Shown here: positions 9,431-17,701 of the stretch, piece after piece | How positions within the stretch are numbered: the stretch's first letter is position 1 | Layout of the letters: the number at the start of each line of letters is the position of its first letter | DNA from: BRH-c25 sp012519325 | Lineage (GTDB): Bacteria > Bacillota > Clostridia > Lutisporales > Lutisporaceae | Length of the DNA: 64,000 nt | Reading direction: 5' to 3' | Assembly: GCA_050950645.1 (NCBI GenBank) | Contig: JBMNHZ010000016.1 | Location: 1 to 64,000 of the forward strand | Made by a program: the position numbers and the translations under genes | Notes under the pieces: model-generated | The model's database searches: none | Seen by the model: the letters and a program-made list of their open reading frames with translations, nothing else | What the model was told of the DNA's origin: nothing

Positions 9431-9728
9431 AGCATTTCCCCCTCTCGCTATTTAAATACACTTGTTATATGCATTTTAATAAGCTTAAATCTCATACAAT
9501 ATTCAATCGAATAATAATACCTTCAATCACGTATTTTCACCGCAAATGTGCCTGCGTATTATTATAACATATGTAGGCCGGTAAGGCACTATAAACAGGC
9601 ATAATCATCAATGTCATTAGACGTAAAATCTGAAAAAAAGTTCCGGATTTACAACGATAATCCCAATTCTTCAGAATGAAAAAATCCCGGAAGCCAATGA
9701 CTTCTTCGGGATTTATAATGCTGCATAA
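9431..9728. other. 298-bp intergenic region upstream of the ECF sigma gene
   Basis: This AT-rich stretch separates the sigma gene and the DUF457 gene, both on the minus strand. Apart from the DUF457 terminator at 9682-9714 it holds no ORF with a ribosome-binding site. A GTGAAAATACG segment near 9535 weakly recalls an ECF -35 element, but no matching -10 could be assigned. Confidence 0.5.
9682..9714 (-). terminator. Terminator after the DUF457 gene
   Basis: Arms AAATCCCG (9682-9689) and CGGGATTT (9707-9714), with an inner GAAG/CTTC extension, are followed by a T run on the minus strand. It lies 15 bases after the stop at 9729. Confidence 0.8.
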
Positions 9729-10670
9729 CTACACTTCTACATTCCTGGCCTTTGAATAGGGATGAAACAAGGATGTCACCACTTCAAAATCCCTGTTGAT
9801 TACGGCCGTGGCATGATGCAGAAAGCCCTTTGAAATATGGTACCTTAAATCTATGAATTCAAATTCATAATTTTCTTCTTTCTTTTCGCAGTCAATGTGA
9901 AATAACGGGGTAAACCTTTCAAAAAACATGGCTATAGGCGTGTCCATTGCAATTTTGTACAAATCCGCATCAATATTTTTCTTTATGTCTATTATTTTGA
10001 ACCTTCTGGGAAATAAATTTACCTCTCCTATTATCTTTCTTTTTTTCGTATATAATACAAAATGCCATTTAATAAGTCCAATCATGGAGGGCATTATCCT
10101 GAAATATTCAGCTTTGTATTTATAACTGAGATTTTCATATGCAATATCTTTTGCCAGCTTTTTCATGATTCGGCGAAGTATCAAATAACAGGTAAAAATA
10201 AGGATTGTCATATAAAACGGAATAATGCCCCTTGTATAAGGCAGAATATTAATCAAACACAATAATACCAGCATAGGATCATATACCAGGAGCAAATCAA
10301 AGGTTATACGCTTCTTGCTCAAAGGCCATAATACCTGTGCACCGTACGAGTTTGTGACATCTAAGGCAATATGTGAAAAACAGCCCAGCAATGCAAAGAG
10401 AAAAACACTCCAAAATGATATGCCTCCAAAAACCAACCGAAGTGCTCCGGCTATTATGCCTGAATAAACAAACAACATCGGTACGGAATGAGATATGCCT
10501 CTATGGTTTTTCAAATACGCATAATCGCCCTTAAGCTGCATTATAATATCGCCGTCAGGAATGACTGCGCCTGCTACACAAGCTATCACTGTAGGATTTG
10601 AAAGTGCCATAGTTTCTCCTGACATTAATGCGATAGATAGTCCGACTGCTGCGTGGGTTAGTGGATCCAT
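9729..10670 (-). CDS. DUF457/YdjM-family membrane-bound metal-dependent hydrolase
   Basis: The 313-residue protein begins with MDPLTHAAVGLSIAL and carries PDGD (about 38-41) and HRGISHS, the His/Asp pattern of the YdjM/DUF457 family of membrane-embedded metal-dependent hydrolases. Four to five hydrophobic segments occupy the first 170 residues. The soluble C-terminal 140 residues are typical of longer Gram-positive members. Substrate is unknown for the family; B. subtilis YfhP is a relative linked to DNA-damage or phospholipid roles only loosely. It stands alone with its own terminator. Confidence 0.85.
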   Translation of the reverse strand: MDPLTHAAVGLSIALMSGETMALSNPTVIACVAGAVIPDGDIIMQLKGDYAYLKNHRGISHSVPMLFVYSGIIAGALRLVFGGISFWSVFLFALLGCFSHIALDVTNSYGAQVLWPLSKKRITFDLLLVYDPMLVLLCLINILPYTRGIIPFYMTILIFTCYLILRRIMKKLAKDIAYENLSYKYKAEYFRIMPSMIGLIKWHFVLYTKKRKIIGEVNLFPRRFKIIDIKKNIDADLYKIAMDTPIAMFFERFTPLFHIDCEKKEENYEFEFIDLRYHISKGFLHHATAVINRDFEVVTSLFHPYSKARNVEV

Positions 10671-10796
10671 CAGTACTTGTCCCCCTGAATTAAGTATACA
10701 TAAATAAAAATCACAAGCTTTATTATATCATATTACCTGCTGCTTTTAAAACAAAATTTTCATGACTTTTTGCGGCTTCAGAGTCAAATATTTATA

Positions 10797-10825
10797 TTGA
10801 TTTTTACACTTTTATATGCTATTAT
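10797..10825 (+). promoter_or_regulatory. Promoter of tRNA-Leu(CAA)
   Basis: TTGATT (10797-10802), a 17-bp spacer and TATTAT (10820-10825) form a sigma-A-type promoter that ends 16 bases before the tRNA. Confidence 0.75.
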
Positions 10826-10841
10826 GTTTTATGTGACAAAT

Positions 10842-10927
10842 GCCGGAGTGGCGGAATTGGCAGACGCACATGACTCAAAATCATGCGCCCTCAAAGCATG
10901 TCGGTTCGAGTCCGACCTCCGGCACCA
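10842..10927 (+). tRNA. tRNA-Leu(CAA)
   Basis: An 86-nt class II tRNA begins GCCGGAG and ends CTCCGGCACCA with encoded CCA. The anticodon stem CATGA/TCATG encloses the loop CTCAAAA, giving anticodon CAA for UUG leucine codons. The T arm reads GGTTCGAGTCC. Confidence 0.97.
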
Positions 10928-10943
10928 TAGATTGAAAAATAAT

Positions 10944-10965
10944 AGAGCCGCATTACTGCGGCTCT
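10944..10965. terminator. Bidirectional terminator between tRNA-Leu(CAA) and the CNNM gene
   Basis: AGAGCCGC and GCGGCTCT form an 8-bp stem with a 6-base loop. Downstream of it lie TCTGTTTT on the plus strand and ATTATTTTT on the minus strand. The restored stop codon of the frameshifted CNNM gene (10953-10955) falls inside the loop, which supports the reconstructed reading frame. Confidence 0.85.
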
Positions 10966-12288
10966 TCTGTTTTATCCGGGTCAATATCTCTCTTTTCAAT
11001 TCTTATTTTTGATATTCTCTTGTCATCTACCTCTTCTATTCTGAAATATATATTGTCGATAGTCAGTTCATACCCTACCTCCGGCATTTTGCCCGAGCTG
11101 GCTGAGAAGCAGTCCGCTTATTGTATCAAACTCCTCCTCAGGCAGTTTTGTGTCCAGTATATCATTTATTTCGCCTATGTCGAGCATTCCGCTTACAATA
11201 TATGCATTGTCGTCAATTTTTTCATAATCGAGGACAACATCATCATACTCATCAAATATGTTGCCTACAATTTCCTCAAGCAGGTCTTCTATTGTGATAA
11301 TTCCTGCCGTGCCGCCATATTCATCTATTACTACGGCAATATGGGTCTTGGATTTCTGCATTTCCTTGAAAAGCTCGTCAATCTTCTTGTACTCGGGTAC
11401 AAAGTGTGCCTCTCTTATTATGTCCTTAAGAGATACCTCCCACTCCACCTTGTTCTTTATCATTGTAAAAAGATCTTTAACATATAGAATTCCTATGATA
11501 TTGTCTATTGATTCCTCATATACGGGGATCCTGGAAAAATTCTCCTGCACTATTACATCGAGTATTTCGTCACGGGTGGCTTCGCAGCTAAGAGCTACAA
11601 TATCGGTTCTGGGTGTCATTACTTCCTTTGCAACCGTATCATCAAACTCAAATATGCTGTTAATCATTTCCGTCTCGGTTTCCTGGAATATTCCTTTCTC
11701 TTCACCCACATTTATCATTGACCGGATTTCCTCTTCGGTAATCTGTTCCTCCGTTCCCTTCACCGGTCCTCCCATGAGCTTTACTACAAAATTTGTGGAC
11801 ATGGTAAGAAATTTAACAACAGGATAAGTGACCTTGGACAAAAAATTTATTATGCCGGCAACCCTAAATGCAGTCTTTTCCGACTGTGAAAGAGCCATTC
11901 GCTTGGGAACAAGCTCCCCCAGCACTAAAGTAACCAATGCAATCACACTGGTTATAATGAATGTGGCAACCCCGACAGCTGAGACGGATAAAAAAGGAAC
12001 GTTCAAGCTCACAAGAAATCCGGCCAACCCGTTTACTAATGTCTGAGCCCCAATGGCACTGGCAAGAAATCCGGCAAAAGTAATTCCTATTTGTATTGTA
12101 GCCAGCAGCTTGCTCGGCTCTTCAAGAAACCTGTTAACCAGAATTGCAGCTTTGTTTCCTTCATCTACAAGAGGCTTTATCTTGGATTGTCTTACTGAAA
12201 TTATGGCCATTTCGGAAGCAGCAAAAAACGCATTCAAGCCTATAAGCAGCATTATAAGCAATATTTGCGTCCATAAGTCTCCGTCCAT
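10953..12288 (-). pseudogene. CNNM/HlyC-CorC family membrane protein with C-terminal frameshift
   Basis: The product has an N-terminal DUF21/CNNM transmembrane domain (about 1-190) and a CBS pair (about 200-330, with MTPRTDIVALS and EYGGTAGIITIEDLLEEIVG). The family is tied to Mg2+/divalent cation homeostasis at the membrane. In the given sequence the frame stops at 11068 after LLSQLGQNAGGRV. Removing one base of the CCC at 11092-11094 lets it continue as GKMPEVGYELTIDNIYFRIE and on to a stop at 10953, which restores the CorC_HlyC domain and ends in the terminator loop. The ATG at 12288 is preceded by AGGGGGAA. Either a real frameshift or an assembly error. Confidence 0.85.
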
Positions 12289-12416
12289 TAGAAAAATTCC
12301 CCCTAGTAAATCATTTGTTAATATTATACTATTTATCCTATGTATGTACAAATTAAATATTGACTATTACATATCTCTTCTTTCAATTCTGCAGCTATAT
12401 CTTCGCCTTATGATGA

Positions 12417-12460
12417 AAAAGGCTCCCGATAAAGCACTTTATCTGACGGAGAAGCCTTTT
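12417..12460 (-). terminator. Terminator after the 58-residue protein gene
   Basis: Arms AAAAGGCT and AGCCTTTT with an inner GATAAAG/CTTTATC stem precede a T-rich stretch on the minus strand. It ends the operon of the 12529 and 12707 genes. Confidence 0.7.
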
Positions 12461-12528
12461 GCTCCGCTCTTAAGACTTATTTTCAACAGTCCTCCAAGAT
12501 ATTAATACATTATATTTGCTGCTGCAAT

Positions 12529-12705
12529 TCATTTCATTCCAGCAAGTCCTTGGGGCAAATCCATCAAAAATACAAGAAGCAGAATGATTAAAAAGGTTTT
12601 GTCACATTTATTCTCAATAAATAAAATAAAAACAATGGCAAGGATTAAAAAATCTTCCGGGCTTAACCGGTTAAGTATGCCGAATATTAAATGCTCCGTA
12701 CTCAT
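12529..12705 (-). CDS. Small hydrophobic protein (58 residues)
   Basis: This short gene begins at ATG 12705, immediately after the stop of the upstream gene (12707), so the two are translationally linked. The product has a polar N-terminus (MSTEHLIFGILNRLSPEDF), then two hydrophobic runs (LILAIVFILFI and FLIILLLVFLMDL) split by a charged hinge ENKCDK. This suggests a small membrane hairpin. I recognise no characterised family. The upstream gene has a sigma-K-like promoter, so it may be made late in sporulation; that is inference. Confidence 0.75.
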   Translation of the reverse strand: MSTEHLIFGILNRLSPEDFLILAIVFILFIENKCDKTFLIILLLVFLMDLPQGLAGMK

Positions 12706-12706
12706 T

Positions 12707-13318
12707 TTATTTCCCTGCCTTGCTCATGAAATTTTCAAAAAATGCAACCAGATTCATAATTCTGACACAATCATCTATGCCTTTTTGTCTTTTTTCAGAT
12801 ACAAAAGGCTTTACCGAATTTAAAAGTAAAATCCTTCTATCATCCTTAACTCCTGCAAACATCTTATCAAAGAGTAACCCCATCAGAGCCTTTTCATCAA
12901 AGCTTCCCAAGCTGTCTTCTATGGATGTCTGCCCTTTATCAGCTCCTGGTTCCTCTATCTCATTTTTTTTTTGAGAGCCCAGCCCTGAAAGGAGCATGCC
13001 CATAAGTTGTCTTTTCAGGCCATCCATATCATTATTCTTAAGCATGTTTATAAGCTGATCGCTTGAGCCGTCTGATGACCTATTTTTGGACAGATAATTG
13101 ATTATATCTTCCTTTAAGCCGTCTATATCCCCTTTATTGATTTTATCCTTTATAGCAGGGTCTATATTATCATTACGGTTTATTTCATTTACCAGCATAT
13201 TCTTGACCTGGTCAGGGGATACGTTGTCCGGATCTACACCCCCAAGCTTTTCAGAAACCACTTTTTTCAGCTCATTCATTCCACTGCCGGATACATTGCT
13301 ATCCTTACCGTATGGCAT
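12707..13318 (-). CDS. Hypothetical hydrophilic protein, possible sporulation gene
   Basis: About 203 residues from ATG 13318, chosen for GGGAGG eight bases upstream and because the first 12 codons of the longer frame look non-coding. The protein is rich in Asp, Lys, Asn and Ser in its first 130 residues, with short repeats of the type KNMLVNEI, INMLKNND and DGLKRQLMGMLLSG, and ends in a helical segment. No membrane segment or catalytic motif is visible. A sigma-K-like promoter at 13429-13460 precedes it, and a small membrane protein follows in the same operon. Function unknown. Confidence 0.75.
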   Translation of the reverse strand: MPYGKDSNVSGSGMNELKKVVSEKLGGVDPDNVSPDQVKNMLVNEINRNDNIDPAIKDKINKGDIDGLKEDIINYLSKNRSSDGSSDQLINMLKNNDMDGLKRQLMGMLLSGLGSQKKNEIEEPGADKGQTSIEDSLGSFDEKALMGLLFDKMFAGVKDDRRILLLNSVKPFVSEKRQKGIDDCVRIMNLVAFFENFMSKAGK

Positions 13319-13428
13319 GTTGTGACCTCCCATCTTTATTAACCTTATTATCATATTATTCTTTTAATTATCATTGGTTACTTTGATTGCCATTCCGCAG
13401 CAAACAGCGCAAAGCCTTTTCACAATAT

Positions 13429-13460
13429 ATTTATATGTACAAACCGGCGTTTTGGTGACA
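13429..13460 (-). promoter_or_regulatory. Sigma-K-like promoter upstream of the 12707 gene
   Basis: On the minus strand GTCACCAAAA is followed after a spacer by TGTACATATAAAT. It matches the GTCACC/TGTACATA element found four more times at 33.2-34.6 kb. The -10 fits CATANNNTA less well than the others. It lies about 110 bases upstream of the start codon. Confidence 0.5.
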
Positions 13461-13511
13461 TCAGATGAGATAGAAAAATTTGCACATGCAGCATAAATCC
13501 TTACTTATTTA

Positions 13512-13520
13512 TGCTATAAT
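13512..13520 (+). promoter_or_regulatory. Extended -10 promoter of the flavin reductase gene
   Basis: TGCTATAAT is a perfect extended -10 element 38 bases before the start codon. No good -35 lies at the usual distance. Confidence 0.5.
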
Positions 13521-13557
13521 AACAAATAATAAACTAATGAGTCGTAAGGAGGAAATT

Positions 13558-14124
13558 ATGGCAAAACAGATGTGGAAGCCCGGTACTATGCTGTATCCTG
13601 TACCGGCTGTAATGGTATCCTGCAGAAGCAGTGAAGGTGTGAACAACATTATAACGGTTGCATGGACGGGTATAGTATGCTCGGATCCTGCAATGCTTTA
13701 TGTGTCGATAAGGCCTGAAAGATTCTCCCATGGCATAATTAAGGATACCGGCAGCTTTGTGGTAAACCTCCCCACGGAAAGTCTGGTATATGCCCTTGAT
13801 TTCTGCGGAGTAAAATCCGGCAGAGACATAAATAAGTTTGAGCACTTAGGCCTTACACCGCAAAAATCAAATCTGGTTGATGCCCCTTCCATAGGAGAAT
13901 GTCCTGTAAATCTGGAATGCCGGGTCAGCGACATCATTTCTCTGGGCTCCCATGATATGTTCATTGCAGAGATACTGTGTGTTAATGCGGAGGAAAAGTA
14001 TTTAGACAAGTCCGGAAAGCTGCAGCTTAATAAGGCGGGCTTGATATGCTATAACCACGGTGAATACAGGGCTCTTGCGGAGGCTCTGGGAAGTTTCGGC
14101 TTCTCAGTAAGAAAGAAGAAGTAA
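13558..14124 (+). CDS. Flavin reductase family protein (FMN-binding split barrel)
   Basis: About 188 residues from the ATG at 13558, which has a strong AAGGAGG upstream. The sequence resembles flavoredoxin/flavin reductase-like FMN proteins: PVPAVMVSC, a central TVAWTGIVCSDPAMLYVSIRPERFSHGII segment that lines the FMN site, and SFVVNLPTESL. Such proteins bind FMN and transfer electrons from NAD(P)H or other donors; the partner is unknown here. It stands alone on the plus strand with its own promoter and a terminator overlapping its stop codon. Confidence 0.9.
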   Translation: MAKQMWKPGTMLYPVPAVMVSCRSSEGVNNIITVAWTGIVCSDPAMLYVSIRPERFSHGIIKDTGSFVVNLPTESLVYALDFCGVKSGRDINKFEHLGLTPQKSNLVDAPSIGECPVNLECRVSDIISLGSHDMFIAEILCVNAEEKYLDKSGKLQLNKAGLICYNHGEYRALAEALGSFGFSVRKKK

Positions 14125-14145
14125 GGGTAAAGACCCCTTACTTCT
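14117..14145. terminator. Hairpin terminator between convergent genes
   Basis: Arms AGAAGTAAGGG and CCCTTACTTCT form an 11-bp stem containing the flavin reductase stop codon. T-rich tracts flank it on both strands, so it can serve the flavin reductase and the metalloprotease gene. Confidence 0.75.
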
Positions 14146-14180
14146 ATTTCTGTCCGCTGATTATCCCCCAAACTTTTTGG

Positions 14181-16086
14181 TTAAAGTCCATCATTGAGGC
14201 GGAAAAGGACTGCCCATCCGCAGAAGAATTTAAAATCAGCACCTGCTATATTCGCTTCTCCTGTAGACCGCACAAAGTAGCTGTTATTGATGTATGTGCT
14301 TCCTGTCTCGTCATTGGAGCAGACAATCTTGTAATATGCTCCGTCACCGAAATCCTTCTCATAGGTAACAACGGTTGTCACATCGATATCTTTACCTGTT
14401 TCCGTTACATTCAAAACACCTTTGTATGTTCCTGAATAGTCTATTTTTTCAGAGACCATTTTGACATTTACTTTAAGGCTGTCTGAGACTCCTGACGCCG
14501 CTTTAGAGGTGACGACCACGAGATATACTTTTTTGTTGTCAACAGAGTCCTTGAACCCTGTCAGTGAGGTGCCGCAGTCCTTCACATTGCGACCTATGGC
14601 TGATATTACCGTGACAGAAGCACCTTTGCATTCGACTTTCGGATCAACGCCACCAGGAAGTTTTTTGAGCTCATCAGCGTCCACTGTAATAGCGACCAGC
14701 CGACAGCCCTGACCGCCCATAGTAACAGAAGCTGAGCCGAGGACAATATCCTCACCGCTCTTCTTCTGCTCCTGCTTATCCTCATCGGGGATTCTTATCC
14801 TCAGGGTAGTACCCACATCCTCGCCATAAACATCCGTACTAAGATTCTTATAGATGGTATAAGCGTTTCCTTCCCCCACTTGTCCGGAGGCAAGGGCGAC
14901 ATAGTATTCGTGTGCCCAACCGGAGGGATCTCCTACTTCGGCAATCAGTGCCTCTTGTGTGCCTCCTTTTTCGTATACAGTCTTAATCCAAGCGTCGCTG
15001 CCTTTCTTTTTTGTTAGGAAGGAAATCAGCGGCGAGCGGGCGTAACCGTCCTGAGCCGTATCCTCAGTGGGCAAAGCTCCTGTGAATTGTCTCTCAAAAT
15101 ATTGTGCGGTTAGACTGGTGTAAGTGACATCTTTGGCGCTTGCCTCATAGTAGGAGGCGGTAGCCTCGTCAATCCAGTCGCTGCCGCCAAAAACACCGGT
15201 ATAGCAGCCCTTGCACATAATGGAAAAACTCGTGCCACAGCAGGGGATTGAGAGACCCTGTAGTATATTTGTCATTGAAATTGTCTGTGTTCAGGGTGAT
15301 ATCCTCATACAATGAGTGATAGGAACCCGCATCATTAATCTTCTTTACCAATACGTTCATGGGGAAATCCCCTTCATCATACTTATAGCCAAGGGCCTTG
15401 TATTTTTCATACACAGCCTCAAGATCACGGAGGATAGCTTCCCTACCCGATGAGCCCACCGTATCATGAAAGAATTTGCCGTTAACCTTCATAGGATAAT
15501 AAAGCTTGAAATGCCCGCCATCTTCGAAGTAGCAAACATTTGTGAACAATCCGCACTTTAGGGATATTGAAGTCTTAATATTACTTGGCGCAGCAGTACC
15601 TTTGCCGGCACCCATATACAAAGGAGCTTCGAACAGCTCTGCCGGCACGAAGTTAGCAACTGCAACCCCGTCAACAACATCAGCAGGGAAATAGAAATAC
15701 TCCGTTCCAGCATAACCGCTATCGTATTCACACTCGACTCCAAGACCTACCAGCAAGGATTCTCCCTCCGCACCGATGTAGTCTTTGGGAACCGGCAAGG
15801 AGATTTTAACCGGCTCGGTATATGCTTCGGTTAGTATCAGTTCATAAAGCTCGGAGCTCAGACCATTCTCTGCTTCAATATCGGTCCCCTTTATTATTTT
15901 TAGTATTGCGGACTCCCCGTCGGGTACGCTGTTTTCGCCAAAACTGACGGTAACTCCATCCAGATTAATTACTCCGTTCTCCGCCGATGCACTCTTACCG
16001 GAAATCGAACTTACATCCTTCCCACAGGCGGTAATTGTTATTATCATTATAAGTGTCAGAAATAATGCCATATACTTTTTAATCAT
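14181..16086 (-). pseudogene. Lipoprotein zinc metalloprotease-like gene, frameshifted
   Basis: Two overlapping frames make one protein of about 630 residues. The N-terminal part has a lipoprotein signal with lipobox ITAC (Cys21) and a beta-rich region. It then reaches LLWHEFFHYVQG, an HExxH zinc site (His285, Glu286, His289), and stops soon after. The second frame picks up with CYTGVFGGSDWIDEATASYYE, where the Glu of WIDEA is a plausible third zinc ligand of gluzincin type, and continues through beta-rich sequence to 14181. Removing one base of the CCC at 15208-15210 joins the frames. Secreted peptidase activity is inferred. It lies beside the MFS-LuxR gene. Real mutation or assembly error. 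Confidence 0.75.
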
Positions 16087-16164
16087 GTTATATCTATACC
16101 TCCTCTGGTATAAATCTTAAGGAAGGATGCTTGAAAAATCATCAACCGAAAGGATGAAATAACT

Positions 16165-16197
16165 GAAAAAAGCCCCTCATACTTTAGTATTAGAGGC
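16165..16197 (-). terminator. Terminator after the MFS-LuxR gene
   Basis: GCCTCTAATAC and GTATGAGGGGC pair around a TAAA loop on the minus strand, followed by TTTTTT. It lies 30 bases after the stop at 16227. Confidence 0.85.
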
Positions 16198-16226
16198 CGT
16201 TAAACTCAGTATTTATGCGTTATTAC

Positions 16227-17678
16227 TTATCTTTGACCGGTTTGGTTCTTCAGCAGGGTGCTGATAAGCTCCGCACGGCTGCCTACATCGTATTTTGAAA
16301 AAATGTTCCTTACATGTGTCTTTACGGTACTTTCACTGATACACAACACCCCGGCAATTTCTCGGTTGGATTTGCCGGAAAGAATCAGCTGCAGCACCTC
16401 CTGTTCCCGGACAGTCAGCGGATTAAGAGTATTAATCCTGAGTATAATGTCCCTTTGCTGTGACTGGCTCATATTGTCATAAACGGCAAGACCGTCGCGG
16501 CTTTTCAGCAGTAAAGCAAGCTGATTATTTAGAGGTGGCAGCATAACCAATGTAACACATACAACAGTTAATGCTATAACCGCTACCTCTGACCCGGAAA
16601 GTCCGATAGAGGTCACTGCCATTCCTAAGGTACCTCCGCATAGGACACCGAACACATTAGCAGAAAGTCCTATTCCGAATACTGCAGCGGAATTATCGGT
16701 GTAATCCAGCATTTCTCCAAGGATGCTCCACCAAAACAGGTCAAAAATACCGCAAGCTCCAAGCATCAACGTATCCACAATCAGATAGTCAAAAGTGCTT
16801 CGCCCCAGCAGCATAAAGCTAATGAACGCTCCCATAATCATTACCATACCGACATACAAAATACCCGAACGTTCCCTTTTCCTATAAAGGTTACGTAAAA
16901 TAGCAAGGGCAACGATGTAGGGCACAGCCCAATACAAGCTTACAAACCCTGTCAGGTGTTCAAAAGCGGGATTTATCACCTGGTACATCAGACCGGAATT
17001 AATTGTAATAATAAATACAAAAAGGCACAACAGCAGCAATGGGTTTTTTATGCTGACACTAGTATTATTTTTTTCTATTATTTTTCTTTCATTAAACGAC
17101 CCTGCCGGCAACAGCCCAAAAAAAGCCATACCTATTATCAGACAAAAAATAGATAGACCAAGCCCAATGAGCGGCGATCGATTCATAGCAACCACGTTGA
17201 CCGCAATCATTAATAGATTGGAATAAATCAGAACGTCAGCGCAGGATTTAATGCGCTCTTTTTTTGGTGTATAGACCCTGAGAAAAAATCCCCATGACGC
17301 CACCGCGCAACCGCTGGCGTATCCGCTGGCAATCAGTCCGCCCATCCATAGAGCGGAAGGAGTTGTAAAGAAGGGAACAGAGGCAGCTAAGCATAAGCCC
17401 ATACCGCCGAGCATCATATTTCTGGCAGCTGTCTGAGACCTGACAAACAAGCCGCAGGTGAAAAGCCCTGTAAAATGTGCTATAATCGCAGCCGATATGT
17501 AACCGGATGCGTCTATTCCACGTCCGTGAAGATCCAGTAGGCTATATAGCACCTGTCCCTCAAAGGCAAAGGACAGAATGTAGGCAAAGAGAAATGAAAA
17601 TCCGCCAATAGAGAGTCTGCGGGCATTTAAAGGTTCCTGCAAAGAAATCCGTCTATCCTGATTTGTATTTGCTGACAT
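16227..17678 (-). CDS. Membrane-embedded LuxR-type regulator (MFS-like 12-helix domain plus HTH)
   Basis: The 483-residue protein has about 12 hydrophobic segments (residues about 25-395) resembling a major facilitator fold, and then a cytoplasmic LuxR HTH (about 415-475) with LTVREQEVLQLILSGKSNREIA and SESTVKTHVRNIFSKYDVGS. This architecture is known from LuxR regulators in anaerobic Firmicutes and Actinobacteria (for example Eggerthella and Gordonibacter clusters), where such proteins switch on a neighbouring gene in response to a small molecule. The neighbour here is the lipoprotein metalloprotease, which lies downstream on the same strand but past a terminator. Ligand unknown. Confidence 0.88.
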   Translation of the reverse strand: MSANTNQDRRISLQEPLNARRLSIGGFSFLFAYILSFAFEGQVLYSLLDLHGRGIDASGYISAAIIAHFTGLFTCGLFVRSQTAARNMMLGGMGLCLAASVPFFTTPSALWMGGLIASGYASGCAVASWGFFLRVYTPKKERIKSCADVLIYSNLLMIAVNVVAMNRSPLIGLGLSIFCLIIGMAFFGLLPAGSFNERKIIEKNNTSVSIKNPLLLLCLFVFIITINSGLMYQVINPAFEHLTGFVSLYWAVPYIVALAILRNLYRKRERSGILYVGMVMIMGAFISFMLLGRSTFDYLIVDTLMLGACGIFDLFWWSILGEMLDYTDNSAAVFGIGLSANVFGVLCGGTLGMAVTSIGLSGSEVAVIALTVVCVTLVMLPPLNNQLALLLKSRDGLAVYDNMSQSQQRDIILRINTLNPLTVREQEVLQLILSGKSNREIAGVLCISESTVKTHVRNIFSKYDVGSRAELISTLLKNQTGQR

Positions 17679-17701
17679 AAAAAGACCTGTCCTCCTGCTT
17701 C

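Noticed and set aside
13480..13557. Longer start for the flavin reductase at 13480
   Set aside because: It would include the promoter -10 element, and ATG 13558 has a strong ribosome-binding site.
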